A stretch of 64,000 bases of DNA. Source: CAVQCT01 sp964520865 (GTDB lineage Bacteria > Zixibacteria > MSB-5A5 > GN15 > FEB-12). Positions 6,995 to 15,400 of the stretch are shown here, piece by piece (within the stretch, counting starts at the first letter, position 1; the number at the start of each line of letters is the position of its first letter). The stretch covers positions 1-64,000 of the forward strand of contig CAZFOY010000010.1 of the NCBI GenBank assembly GCA_964520865.1, written 5' to 3'. The position numbers and the translations under genes were made by a program. The notes beneath the pieces are model-generated. The model had not been told where the DNA came from, did not search any database, and worked only from the letters and a program-made list of their open reading frames with translations.

Positions 6995-7693
6995 ATGAAA
7001 CCGGTCCTCCTCATTCAAAATACTCCCTTCGAATCCCCCGGCAGTATTCCTTCATATCTCAACGACAGACATATTCGCTACACGCTCGGCAAGAGCTTCG
7101 AAGACGGAGCATCACTTCCGGCGGTCGAGTCGGTCGGTGCTGTGATTAATCTCGGTTGTCCGAACTCGGTGACGAGATATGCCGAGTACGACTTTCTAAA
7201 GCGGCTTTATTCGTTTGTGGCACAGGCTGTGAGAGTCAACACTCCTTATCTCGGCATTTGCTTCGGAGGACAGCTCCTCGCGAAGATTCTCGGAGCCCGG
7301 GTAGAAGCCAACCCGGTGAAGGAGATCGGTACCTATCAGGTTGAATTGACCGATGACGGCAAGTCCGATCCGTTGTTTGCCGGCTTCCCCGAGAAATTCC
7401 CCGTTTTTCATTGGCACGGAGATACTTTTCGCATTCCTTTCGACGCCACTCATCTGGTCTCGGGTGCGGACTGCCAAAATCAGGCCTTTAGACAAGGGAA
7501 TTTTGTCGGACTGCAATTCCATCTCGAAGCGCTCGCGGACGAAGTGCCCAGTTGGTGTGACGCCTACTCGGACGAGCTCAGCGAATTCGGCAGAACGAAG
7601 GACAAGATTGTGGCCGAATATAAGACCAAAGAGAAAGAAGCAGTGAATCTGGGTTACCAGCTTCTCGATAACTTCTTTGCTCTCACCTCCTAA
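6995..7693 (+). CDS. class I glutamine amidotransferase-like protein
   Basis: Stand-alone triad-type glutaminase domain of 232 residues. The nucleophile Cys89 lies in YLGICFGGQ and the His176/Glu178 pair in GLQFHLEA; FHWHGDTF is typical of GMP-synthase-like GATase proteins. There is no synthetase domain. It is the last gene of the polyamine operon, 36 bases after the speE-like gene. It might hydrolyse a gamma-glutamyl amide of a polyamine, in analogy to PuuD, or feed ammonia to an unknown partner. Both are inference from context; the sequence alone supports only glutamine-amide hydrolysis. Confidence 0.8.
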   Translation: MKPVLLIQNTPFESPGSIPSYLNDRHIRYTLGKSFEDGASLPAVESVGAVINLGCPNSVTRYAEYDFLKRLYSFVAQAVRVNTPYLGICFGGQLLAKILGARVEANPVKEIGTYQVELTDDGKSDPLFAGFPEKFPVFHWHGDTFRIPFDATHLVSGADCQNQAFRQGNFVGLQFHLEALADEVPSWCDAYSDELSEFGRTKDKIVAEYKTKEKEAVNLGYQLLDNFFALTS

Positions 7694-7740
7694 TACACCT
7701 GATCGATTACCGAAGGCACCCTTTCGATTCTACCTTCTTT

Positions 7741-7813
7741 GTAGCCCACGTCAGGGTTACCACCCAGCTGGCATTCGAATCGGCTAACGCCGATTCTCAC
7801 TGAGCTGGGCTAC
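7741..7813. repeat. 73-bp nested inverted-repeat element
   Basis: Ends are GTAGCCCA (7741-7748) and TGGGCTAC (7806-7813), which are reverse complements. Inside is a hairpin with arms AATCGGC/GCCGATT. A related block with the same 14-base beginning starts at 7859 but has a different interior and lacks the matching end. This looks like a small non-autonomous palindromic element. Confidence 0.55.
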
Positions 7814-7962
7814 CGAAGCCGAATTGCTCGCGATACATGCAAACTCGTTTCTTTCTTCGTAGCCCACGTCAGTGAGGAGGGCGACAGCCCGAACGATTGC
7901 CACGTGGGGATAGAAAAGTTCGGCATGAGCCGAACCAACTGGGTTACCACCCAGCTGGCATT
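7754..7962. repeat. 22-bp direct repeat pair
   Basis: The block beginning GGGTTACCACCCAGCTGG occurs at 7754-7775 and again, identical over 22 bases, at 7941-7962. In the second copy CTGGGT/ACCCAG forms a hairpin. Confidence 0.7.
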
Positions 7963-7975
7963 GCTGACGTTGAAT

Positions 7976-8003
7976 GGCACGCTCGAATACGAGGGTGCCC
8001 TAC
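7976..8003. repeat. fourth copy of the 28-bp palindromic repeat
   Basis: Begins GGCAC, ends GTGCCCTAC, is 28 bases long and is preceded by GAAT as are copies 1 and 2 near the window start. The stem sequence differs, but the arms still pair. Confidence 0.6.
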
Positions 8004-8061
8004 TTCTCGGTCTCCTGATTCGAGCGATCCGGTCCGCCGTCCGACAAGATTTCTGCAATAA

Positions 8062-8089
8062 GAAAGCCCGGCATCCGTGCCGGGCTTTC
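8062..8089 (-). terminator. rho-independent terminator downstream of the 8.1-9.3 kb gene
   Basis: A perfect 12-bp stem GAAAGCCCGGCA/TGCCGGGCTTTC (8062-8073 with 8078-8089) with loop TCCG, 28 bases after the stop of the minus-strand gene. T residues lie at the end of each arm, so it may work in both directions and also end the polyamine operon. Confidence 0.75.
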
Positions 8090-8116
8090 GATGTATTGCT
8101 TACTCGAAGTTGACGA

Positions 8117-9331
8117 TTACATCATCTCGTACAGAGCGGAAATCTGCAGGTTCATCTGACCGCTGTCTCTACCCGAAATGAAGTTGAAACCGTTCAGGAA
8201 GAGTCCCGGATCGGTGTAGGTGTCGACGTGCAGACGGTTCCAGTGGAAGCCGAAACCAAGATAGGTATCGTTGTACGGATAGTTGTACTTCCGTTCCAGC
8301 GACGGAGCCGGTACCCACTTCTCGCGATCCCAGTACGAAGTCGCGCCCATGCGGATATCCATCCACTTGAAGACGTCGGCGTCAAGACCGATCTTGAAAT
8401 ACGGAATGGTCGTGTAGGTGTCGCTCGCCTCGGAGGCAGTGCCGCCGGCCGGCGTCATTTCACCTTTCCACTTGTAGTACTGAATTCCGAAGTCCATCAC
8501 GGCCAGGACGTTGGTAGCCGGAGTATAGTTCCAGCCGCAACCCAATTCGAAACCGGTCGTGGTGTACTTATCGGTCTCCTGAAGAGTTCCGGTATTGTCG
8601 TTGTACTTCGCACCGCGCTTCGAGTAACCGAAGGCCGCGTGCGGGATCAATGTGTAGTTCGGGCCCTGCTGGGCAAAATAACGGCCCATCACGCTCAGGT
8701 CCATAAATCCGTCCGGCTCACTCAGCTTGACGCCGGTTCTGTTTTCCTGGGTCCAGCTGCCGATACCTATGTTACCCGCGATATCCCACTTGCCGGTGGT
8801 CGGGGTCAGACCGAGACTCAGGGTGTACATACCGAAACCTTCCTTGTAAGGATAGGTAACGGTGGAATCGCCGGTGAGGTCGGAACTGCTGTGCACGATA
8901 TTCAGATGGGCGCCGAAATTGTAATCGGACATCTGTCTCCCGAAGAAGAGATCGATGCGGTTGTTGTTCGACAATCCGTTGTTGAAATCAACCAGATTGT
9001 CACCCATCAGATCGGTCGGGTAAATTGTCGGGGAATTCGAGAAATAGGTCCCCAGAACCATCGGCTGGTCCGAACCGAGTTTCCAGTGAGCGCCGAATCT
9101 GTAGAAATCATACGGCGAGAGGGCCTTGTCCGGCATAACGTAGCCACTACCGAATTCGGCCACGGCGATGTTGGGATATTCGTAGGTGCGGGACGGATAC
9201 AGCCAGATATTGGCGTCGTCCAGCAGGATATTGTTGTTATCCCCCATCGTGTAGACGCGCGTGTCGGTTGCCATAAGGGCCGCGGCCATCACGAGCAACA
9301 GAATGAAAGTGAGCGTTAACGTTTTCTTCAT
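8117..9331 (-). CDS. exported beta-barrel-like protein, function unknown
   Basis: Protein of 404 residues with a signal peptide (MKKTLTLTFILLLVMAAALMA, cleavage near residue 21). The mature part begins with TRVYTMGDNNNILLDDANIW and continues with many aromatic, glycine-rich alternating strands (YNFGAHLNIVHS, MYTLSLGLTPTTGKWDIAGN), in keeping with a porin-sized outer-membrane barrel. The C-terminus ends LQISALYEMM, less typical of BAM substrates because it lacks a terminal Phe. It has its own terminator and no close operon partner. No specific family is recognised. Confidence 0.7.
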   Translation of the reverse strand: MKKTLTLTFILLLVMAAALMATDTRVYTMGDNNNILLDDANIWLYPSRTYEYPNIAVAEFGSGYVMPDKALSPYDFYRFGAHWKLGSDQPMVLGTYFSNSPTIYPTDLMGDNLVDFNNGLSNNNRIDLFFGRQMSDYNFGAHLNIVHSSSDLTGDSTVTYPYKEGFGMYTLSLGLTPTTGKWDIAGNIGIGSWTQENRTGVKLSEPDGFMDLSVMGRYFAQQGPNYTLIPHAAFGYSKRGAKYNDNTGTLQETDKYTTTGFELGCGWNYTPATNVLAVMDFGIQYYKWKGEMTPAGGTASEASDTYTTIPYFKIGLDADVFKWMDIRMGATSYWDREKWVPAPSLERKYNYPYNDTYLGFGFHWNRLHVDTYTDPGLFLNGFNFISGRDSGQMNLQISALYEMM

Positions 9332-9660
9332 GATGATCTCCTAAAAAGTTTTAGTCCAAGTTAAAGTCGATTCCTTTTCTCAAATTCCTGTTTTGAAATT
9401 CTAAGAAAAGACTGTCATTTCATAGGCAATCCTCCCAAAGCTACACAGGACACTGTGAAACTTGCAATATCTTCCTTGAGTTGATTTCTAATCGATTGCG
9501 CTGTCGGTCTGTTACCTCATACTTAAGGTTTCAGTAAACCGGCAAATGTTAATGTATAGGGGAATTAAAAACAACAAAAAAATGGTGAAAAGTTGGTGAG
9601 CAATTTCATCGATTCCTCAAGGGAAAAATACCGGAAAAAATCGACCGACATTCGCCAATC
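9332..9660. other. AT-rich intergenic region upstream of the 8.1-9.3 kb gene
   Basis: No coding frame is supported. It must hold the promoter of the minus-strand gene ending at 9331, but no clean -35/-10 pair was found. A 14-bp imperfectly spaced palindrome CACAGGACACTGTG lies at 9444-9457. AGGAG precedes the start codon of the gene at 9331. Confidence 0.4.
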
Positions 9661-10455
9661 TCAGCGCTTGATATCCTGCCAGATCGCTTCGAGTTCTTCG
9701 AGAGAATAATCTCCGAATTTCCTGCCGGAGCGCCGAACAGCTTCTTCTACCTGCCCGAAACGATCGGAGAATTTCTGCAAAGCGCGCTTGAGGGCAAGTT
9801 CCGGGTTGATGTCCAGCTTGCGCGCCAGCGATGCAATCGCGAACAGCAAGTCGCCAATCTCTTCGGCGAGCCTTTCTTTCTCATCGGAAATAATTTCCGC
9901 CTTAAGTTCGACCAGCTCTTCATCGATCTTCTCCAGCACATCGGCCGCCTTCTTCCAGTCAAAACCTACCCCCCCGGCCTTCTCTCCAACACGAAACGCC
10001 ATAGTCAGCGCCGGCATCGAGCGAGGGATGCCGGAGAGGACCGATTCTTTTTCTCCCGACTCGATCTTGATTTTCTCCCATTGATCCCGCACCTGTTGCG
10101 GACTGAGGTCTTTCCGCTCGCCAAAGACGTGCGGATGGCGCCGGATAAGTTTCTCGTTGATTGAAGTAACCGCGTCGTTGACATCGAAGGCCTTGCGCTC
10201 GCTTGCCAACTGCGAGTGGAAAACAATTTGACAAATCAGATCGCCCAGCTCTTCCCGCAGGCTGGCGTCGTCTTTCGTTTCGATCGCCTCGGCTACCTCA
10301 TATGATTCTTCGATCAGATACGGAAGCAGGCTTTCGTGCGTCTGCTTGCGGTCCCAGGCACAGCCTTCGTCAGAGCGAAGGACGGCCAGAATTGTCACCA
10401 ATCGCTGAAACGGAGTAAGCCCTTTTTCGAATACACGCTCTTTTGATTCTGACAT
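9661..10455 (-). CDS. mazG: nucleoside triphosphate pyrophosphohydrolase MazG
   Basis: House-cleaning enzyme hydrolysing (d)NTPs to NMP and pyrophosphate, important for removing aberrant nucleotides. At 264 residues it has the E. coli size with two all-alpha MazG domains. The first (about 15-115) shows CAWDRKQTHESL, EESYEVAEAI and EELGDLICQIVFHS, containing the EExxE and ExxD magnesium ligands. The second (about 150-255) shows EELVELKAEI and EEIGDLLFAI. It is transcribed divergently from valS with 154 bases between the start codons. Confidence 0.95.
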   Translation of the reverse strand: MSESKERVFEKGLTPFQRLVTILAVLRSDEGCAWDRKQTHESLLPYLIEESYEVAEAIETKDDASLREELGDLICQIVFHSQLASERKAFDVNDAVTSINEKLIRRHPHVFGERKDLSPQQVRDQWEKIKIESGEKESVLSGIPRSMPALTMAFRVGEKAGGVGFDWKKAADVLEKIDEELVELKAEIISDEKERLAEEIGDLLFAIASLARKLDINPELALKRALQKFSDRFGQVEEAVRRSGRKFGDYSLEELEAIWQDIKR

Positions 10456-10515
10456 AACTGACGATAATGCTAATTGTTAACTGCCGGCAGGCCGAATCGG
10501 GCTTGCCTTGATGCC

Positions 10516-10544
10516 TTGACAAATACGCCGGGCAATCCTAAATT
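10516..10544 (+). promoter_or_regulatory. sigma-70 promoter of valS
   Basis: A perfect -35 TTGACA (10516-10521), 17-base spacer and -10 TAAATT (10539-10544). Transcription would start near 10551, leaving a leader of about 60 bases, too short for a T-box. Confidence 0.75.
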
Positions 10545-10609
10545 GCTTGATTTACCGGAAACCGCACCGGGCGGAAAACCTCCCGGCCAATATAAAGAAC
10601 TGCTGGACA

Positions 10610-13285
10610 ATGAGCAAGACGAACGACAATAAAGAAAAGAAATCGACAGCCTACTCACCGGCCGAGATTGAAGATACAACCTACGCGCGCTGGATCGAGC
10701 GCGGCTATTTCCACGCCGATCCGAAATCGACCAAACCGCCGTACTCCATCGTGATTCCTCCGCCGAACGTGACCGATGTGCTTCACCTTGGTCATGCCCT
10801 GAACAATACGATTCAGGATATTCTGATTCGCAAACACCGCCTCCAGGGATTTGAAACATGCTGGATCCCCGGAGCGGACCATGCCGGCATCGCAACCCAG
10901 GTTATCGTGGAAAAACAGCTGGTCAAAGAAGGATCGACCCGACGGGGAATCGGCCGGGATAAATTTGTCGAAAGGACCGCCGCCTGGGCAACCCGTAATA
11001 AAGGGATTATTCTGGGCCAGCTCCGCAAGATGGGATGTTCCTGCGACTGGGACCGCACTCGCTTCACGCTCGATGAAGAGCTTTCGCGGGCGGTGGGCGA
11101 AGTGTTCATCCACCTGCACAAGAAAGGGTGGATATACAAAGGGCATCGCATCGTCAACTGGTGTCCGTCCTGCCAGACTTCGCTTTCTGATGACGAGGTC
11201 GAACACCAGGATATCGAGGGCAGCCTCTGGTATATCCAGTACAAGATCAAGGGATCGGATGAGTTTCTGACGGTGGCCACGACACGTCCCGAGACTATGC
11301 TCGGCGATACGGCGCTCGCGGTCTCCCCCAAGGACAGCCGCTACAAAAAGTACGTCGGCAAGACGGTAATCCTCCCGATTCTCGAACGGGAGATCCCAAT
11401 TGTCGCCGATAACTACGTCGATCCGGAATTCGGCACCGGCGTGGTCAAGGTCACCCCTGCTCACGATCCGAACGACTTCGAAATCGGACGCAGGCATGAC
11501 CTTGAAGAGATCAACATTCTTAATACTGATGGATCACTCAATGAGAATACCGGTAAGTTCAAAGGATTTGACCGCTACGAAGGTCGCAAGAAACTTCTCG
11601 AAGAACTCAAGAAGAAAGGGTTCCTGGTCAAAACGGAGAAGTATGACCTGTCGGCTGGAACGTGCTATCGTTGTCACAACGTGATTGAACCGTATCTCTC
11701 GGAACAGTGGTTCGTGAAAATGGAAGAGCTGGCCCGGCCGGCGCTCGACGCCGTTAACTCGGGAAAGGTCCGGTTTCATCCGGACTACTGGTCCAAAACC
11801 TATCTCCACTGGATGGAGAATATCCGCGATTGGTGCATCTCCAGACAGCTCTGGTGGGGACATCGTATCCCTGTCTGGTACGCCGACGATGGGAAGATGT
11901 TTGTCTCGATAGACCGGCCGAAAGCCGAAGACTGCCCCGGCTACGACCCGGATTCGTTGGTGCAGGATGACGACGTTCTCGATACCTGGTTCTCGTCGTG
12001 GCTCTGGCCTTTCTCGACGCTCGGCTGGCCGCAGGAGACGGAAGATCTGAAGACGTTTTATCCGACCAGGGTACTCAGCACGGCTTCAGAGATTATTTTT
12101 CTCTGGGTCGCCCGCATGGTGATGGCCGGATATGAATTCCGCGGTGAAGCACCCTTCAGCGATGTCTATATTCATGGAACGGTACGCGATGCCAACGGTA
12201 TCAAGATGTCGAAATCGCTCGGCAACGGCATCGATCCGCTCGAAATAATTGAGAAATACGGCGCCGATGCTCTTCGCATTTCCCTTGTGCTCGCCACACC
12301 CGACGGACAGGACCCTTGGATCAGCAAGAACACTTTCGAGATCGGGAGGAATTTCGTCAACAAGCTGCATCAGGTCTCACGATTCGTTATGATGCGGATG
12401 GGCGATTTGAAGATGAGTGTCGACGAGATCGACGACACCGATCTGGTCATTTTCGATCGATGGATTCTTTCCCGACTGGAAAGGACGATCGCGGCAGTCG
12501 ACAGAGTATTCGACGAGTACCGGCTCTCGACAGCCGCTAAGACCCTGTACAATTTCATCTGGAATGACTACTGCTCGTGGTATATTGAACTTATCAAACC
12601 GGATCAGCCCGGAGTACCGATCCGCGAAGGATCGCTTAAGGTAGCGGCCTATGTACTCAATCAAATCCTCAAGCTGGCGCACCCGTTCATTCCGTTCGTC
12701 ACCGAGAACATCTACATTGAGTTGAACTCCAGGCTGGGAAACCACGTCGAGACGATCATGTTCTCCTCCTGGCCGAAATCCGAGGGTAAACATATTAATG
12801 ATTCTCTCGAGCAGAGTCTTGACCTGATTCAGACAGTCGTGACCGCGGTTCGGTCGGTCCGCGCGGAACTGAATGTTCCGCCGGGCAAGAAGTCCGATCT
12901 GTACATCCGGGTGAAGGATGCCCATTACGCCGAACTGCTCCAGAATCACATCGAGTATTTCCGTTCGCTGGCCAAGGTCGAGAAATTGTTCGCCGGCACC
13001 GACGTAAAGAAACCTCCAATGTCGGCCTCGACCGTTATCTCCGGCGCGGAGATATTCATTCCCCTGGCCGGGCTGATCGATATCGAAGTGGAAAAGAACC
13101 GGCTCGAAAAGGAGCTTACGAATCTCAAGGACCTGATGGAAAAGGTCTCCAAGAAGCTGGCCAATCCGGACTTTCTGTCGAATGCACCGGACGATGTGAT
13201 CAGCCGGGAACGCTCCAAGAAGGACGATTTCCAGGAGCGGATTCAGAAGCTGAACAAGAATCTCGAGCAAATACTCGGCTGGTGA
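10610..13285 (+). CDS. valS: valyl-tRNA synthetase
   Basis: Class I aminoacyl-tRNA synthetase charging tRNA-Val, 891 residues. The ATP-binding HIGH-type motif is HLGH at 59-62 in PPNVTDVLHLGHAL, and KMSKS lies near 532-536. The CP1 editing domain is in between (VATTRPETMLGDTALAV, then GTGVVKVTPAHDPNDFEIG). A C-terminal coiled coil (about 820-890) is typical of ValS. ATG 10610 is chosen because the sequence from MSKTND matches the family start; the upstream frame to 10547 would place the start inside the promoter. The ribosome binding site is weak. Confidence 0.97.
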   Translation: MSKTNDNKEKKSTAYSPAEIEDTTYARWIERGYFHADPKSTKPPYSIVIPPPNVTDVLHLGHALNNTIQDILIRKHRLQGFETCWIPGADHAGIATQVIVEKQLVKEGSTRRGIGRDKFVERTAAWATRNKGIILGQLRKMGCSCDWDRTRFTLDEELSRAVGEVFIHLHKKGWIYKGHRIVNWCPSCQTSLSDDEVEHQDIEGSLWYIQYKIKGSDEFLTVATTRPETMLGDTALAVSPKDSRYKKYVGKTVILPILEREIPIVADNYVDPEFGTGVVKVTPAHDPNDFEIGRRHDLEEINILNTDGSLNENTGKFKGFDRYEGRKKLLEELKKKGFLVKTEKYDLSAGTCYRCHNVIEPYLSEQWFVKMEELARPALDAVNSGKVRFHPDYWSKTYLHWMENIRDWCISRQLWWGHRIPVWYADDGKMFVSIDRPKAEDCPGYDPDSLVQDDDVLDTWFSSWLWPFSTLGWPQETEDLKTFYPTRVLSTASEIIFLWVARMVMAGYEFRGEAPFSDVYIHGTVRDANGIKMSKSLGNGIDPLEIIEKYGADALRISLVLATPDGQDPWISKNTFEIGRNFVNKLHQVSRFVMMRMGDLKMSVDEIDDTDLVIFDRWILSRLERTIAAVDRVFDEYRLSTAAKTLYNFIWNDYCSWYIELIKPDQPGVPIREGSLKVAAYVLNQILKLAHPFIPFVTENIYIELNSRLGNHVETIMFSSWPKSEGKHINDSLEQSLDLIQTVVTAVRSVRAELNVPPGKKSDLYIRVKDAHYAELLQNHIEYFRSLAKVEKLFAGTDVKKPPMSASTVISGAEIFIPLAGLIDIEVEKNRLEKELTNLKDLMEKVSKKLANPDFLSNAPDDVISRERSKKDDFQERIQKLNKNLEQILGW

Positions 13286-13415
13286 GTACGACCCTGGGTT
13301 GATTTCCGGTCCGGGTCGCGTTTTACCTCCAGGCCGCCGCTCTCCAATTATAGTTGCCTTTTGACATGACTTCGCCTTATCATGGCGGCAAGCAGAACTG
13401 TATCGGGTGGAGAAG

Positions 13416-14612
13416 ATGACTGACACCATTCCCCTCTTCGACATAACTCTGCACTATCTTGCTCCCGTGGGGGCGGTGATGTTGCTGGGACTACTGGGCG
13501 GCAAGGCAGCCCGATACTTTCACATGCCCAAGGTGACCGGCTATCTGCTGGCCGGAGTGCTTATCGGTCCCTCGGTTCTCGGAATTCTCTCTGAAAACGT
13601 AGTGAAAGACCTGTCGCTGATCACCGAGATCGCCCTCGGTCTGATCATGTTTGCGCTCGGCGGTGTGTTCGAAATCCACCATATCCAGTCGGTCGGAAAG
13701 AAAATCCTCTGGCTGACGATCGGACAATCGCTCGGCGCGGTTGCTCTGACCACCGGGGCGCTCCTGTTGGTCGGCATGCACTGGTTTCCGGCGATCCTTT
13801 TGGGAACTATCGGAATCGCCACCGCGCCGGCCGCTACCCTGCTGGTCGTACGGGAGTTTGAAGCCAAAGGTGACTTCACCGACACCCTCATCACCGTCGT
13901 TGCAACTTCGAATATCGTCTGTATTCTCGGGTTCGAGCTGGTCTACTCCCTCGGCCAGATCAAGGAAGGTGCAAGTCTTTTGTATGCTGCATTGAGTCCG
14001 ATCTACGAACTCGGCGGCGGCCTTCTCATCGGTGGCGTGGTCGGGTATATAATCTCGAAATGGGAGCAGCATATTGACGACCAGGCGGAGATGTTGATGA
14101 TCATCATCGCCGGCGTCATGCTGGTGACCGGCCTTGCCCTGACATTGAATCTCCAGCCGCTCTTTGCCACCCTCGTCATGGGGGCGGTAACCACCAACCT
14201 CTCCCTCATGCATCGACTCGTCTATATCGAGCTGCGGCAAGTCGAGCAACCTCTCTACATCGCCTTCTTCGTACTCGCCGGAGCCGCTCTTCATCTTGAA
14301 TTTCTTCCTGCTCTTGGACTCGCCGGCCTGACTTATCTGGCCAGCCGGGTGGGCGGAAAGATTCTCGGGATCTATTGGATTGCGCGGAAACAAGGACTTG
14401 CCGACTCAATACGAAAGTACCTCGGCCTCGGCATGTTGGTTCAGGCCGGTGTCGCTATCGGTCTGGTGGATATAGTGCGAAAATCAGACCCTGAATTGGG
14501 TGAACTCATCACACCGATCATTCTCTCTACAATCGTTATCTACGAAACGGTCGGGCCGCCGGTGATTCGCTACATCCTGATCAAAGCCGGGGACGCCGCT
14601 CCTTCCCAATAA
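13416..14612 (+). CDS. CPA2-family cation:proton antiporter (Kef-type membrane domain)
   Basis: Integral membrane protein of 398 residues with about twelve hydrophobic segments and the Na_H_Exchanger fold. Early motifs GGKAARYFHMPKVTGYLLAGVLIGPSVLG and ALGLIMFALGGVFEI are typical of the KefB/C membrane part, but no TrkA-N or TrkA-C regulatory domain follows. It probably exchanges K+ or Na+ for protons at the inner membrane. The substrate ion cannot be told. ATG 13416 is preceded by GGTGGAGAAG; a GTG nine bases earlier is a weaker alternative. It follows valS by 130 bases. Confidence 0.88.
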   Translation: MTDTIPLFDITLHYLAPVGAVMLLGLLGGKAARYFHMPKVTGYLLAGVLIGPSVLGILSENVVKDLSLITEIALGLIMFALGGVFEIHHIQSVGKKILWLTIGQSLGAVALTTGALLLVGMHWFPAILLGTIGIATAPAATLLVVREFEAKGDFTDTLITVVATSNIVCILGFELVYSLGQIKEGASLLYAALSPIYELGGGLLIGGVVGYIISKWEQHIDDQAEMLMIIIAGVMLVTGLALTLNLQPLFATLVMGAVTTNLSLMHRLVYIELRQVEQPLYIAFFVLAGAALHLEFLPALGLAGLTYLASRVGGKILGIYWIARKQGLADSIRKYLGLGMLVQAGVAIGLVDIVRKSDPELGELITPIILSTIVIYETVGPPVIRYILIKAGDAAPSQ

Positions 14613-14648
14613 AAAAAGAAGACCGTCCGGAGGGGGTGGACGATCTTC
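14611..14648 (-). terminator. rho-independent terminator of the degenerate GGDEF gene
   Basis: On the minus strand the arms GAAGATCGTCC and GGACGGTCTTC (one mismatched pair) are followed by seven T residues (14617-14611). It lies 30 bases after the stop codon at 14679 and abuts the 3' end of the convergent antiporter gene. Confidence 0.75.
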
Positions 14649-14678
14649 CATGGGAATGGGAGGTAAAAGAAATTTGTC

Positions 14679-15110
14679 TTAGTTTACGTTCTTATTCGAG
14701 AATTCCCTCAAAAAATCGGCAACGCTTCTGGCTCCCGCGGCATCGGGATACGAAGCCATTTCAAGCGGTATGACCTGATCCACGCGATGGCCCTGGGCGG
14801 TCAGGTGCGTGCGAATAAGATCGGTGACACGCTTCGATGCTATCTCGGCGCCCTGCCGGGTCGTCTCCGGAAACAAGAGGGCGAGACGGTTATCATCGAG
14901 ACGCGAAACATTGTCAATGGCCCGAATATTCCGGCTCACCACCTCCATCAACTCGGTGATAATAGCTTCACTCCGGCCATCCTGATATCCGGATACAAAT
15001 CCCAAGTCAATGACAATTAACGAAATAAAGATCCGGTACCGCTCTGCCCGCTTAAGCTCGATACCTACTTTGTCAAGAAAGGGCTCCTCGGTTGCCATGA
15101 TCTCATTCAC
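14679..15110 (-). CDS. degenerate GGDEF-domain protein
   Basis: Protein of 143 residues made of little more than one GGDEF-like fold: FLDKVGIELKRAERYRIFISLIVIDLG corresponds to the N-terminal part of diguanylate cyclases and NIRAIDNVSRLDDNRLALLFPE to the active-site region. There RxGGDEF is replaced by RLDDNRL, so the signature and metal/GTP ligands are missing and cyclase activity is not expected. It could be a c-di-GMP-independent interaction domain. ATG 15110 is used; an alternative ATG lies four codons later. It follows the NtrC-type regulator on the same strand after 290 bases. Confidence 0.7.
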   Translation of the reverse strand: MNEIMATEEPFLDKVGIELKRAERYRIFISLIVIDLGFVSGYQDGRSEAIITELMEVVSRNIRAIDNVSRLDDNRLALLFPETTRQGAEIASKRVTDLIRTHLTAQGHRVDQVIPLEMASYPDAAGARSVADFLREFSNKNVN

Positions 15111-15400
15111 TGTGTCTATGCCGCTTCGTTTAAATTGTTTATAGACATTTCTGTCTGTTCAACTTTCAAACAGCAATTATCATTCCCGAGAGGCCTCCAT
15201 GACTGAAAAGGAGAAAACTTTTCGGTCAGATTATCGCCGAAAGATCGTAAGAAGAAGGTAAAACTTTAGATAATAATTGATTAGACAATAGCGAGTAAAC
15301 GGGTATAAAATACCCCACAAAAGTTATCCACACCCACACATGCACATCAATGCACATAATATGACGACACATTCCACTATTTCCAGCGGAAGGTCAGTAA
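15111..15400. other. intergenic region with DnaA-box-like site and short repeats
   Basis: No gene is supported. It contains a palindrome GGGTATAAAATACCC (15301-15315), a perfect DnaA-box sequence TTATCCACA (15324-15332) and a 10-bp tandem direct repeat of ATGCACATMA near 15339-15358. It presumably holds the promoter of the degenerate GGDEF gene. Confidence 0.45.

Larger units (their letters stand above)
7694..8116. other. repeat-rich intergenic region
   Basis: No coding sequence is supported. The region holds a 73-bp nested inverted-repeat element (7741-7813), a related block starting with the same GTAGCCCACGTCAG at 7859, a 22-bp direct repeat (7754-7775 and 7941-7962), one copy of the 28-bp palindromic repeat (7976-8003) and the terminator at 8062-8089. 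It separates convergent transcription units. Confidence 0.6.

Noticed and set aside
8228..9319. Open frame of 363 codons on the plus strand
   Set aside because: It is antisense to the exported beta-barrel-like protein gene, which has a signal peptide, AGGAG and a terminator. The antisense product has no features of a real protein.
10545..10609. T-box leader or upstream start for valS
   Set aside because: The leader after the predicted transcription start is about 60 bases, too short for a T-box. An upstream TTG start would overlap the promoter region and lacks family similarity.
15324..15332. Perfect DnaA box as a sign of a replication origin
   Set aside because: Only one box is present, with no dnaA/dnaN nearby and no cluster of boxes beside an AT-rich unwinding region.
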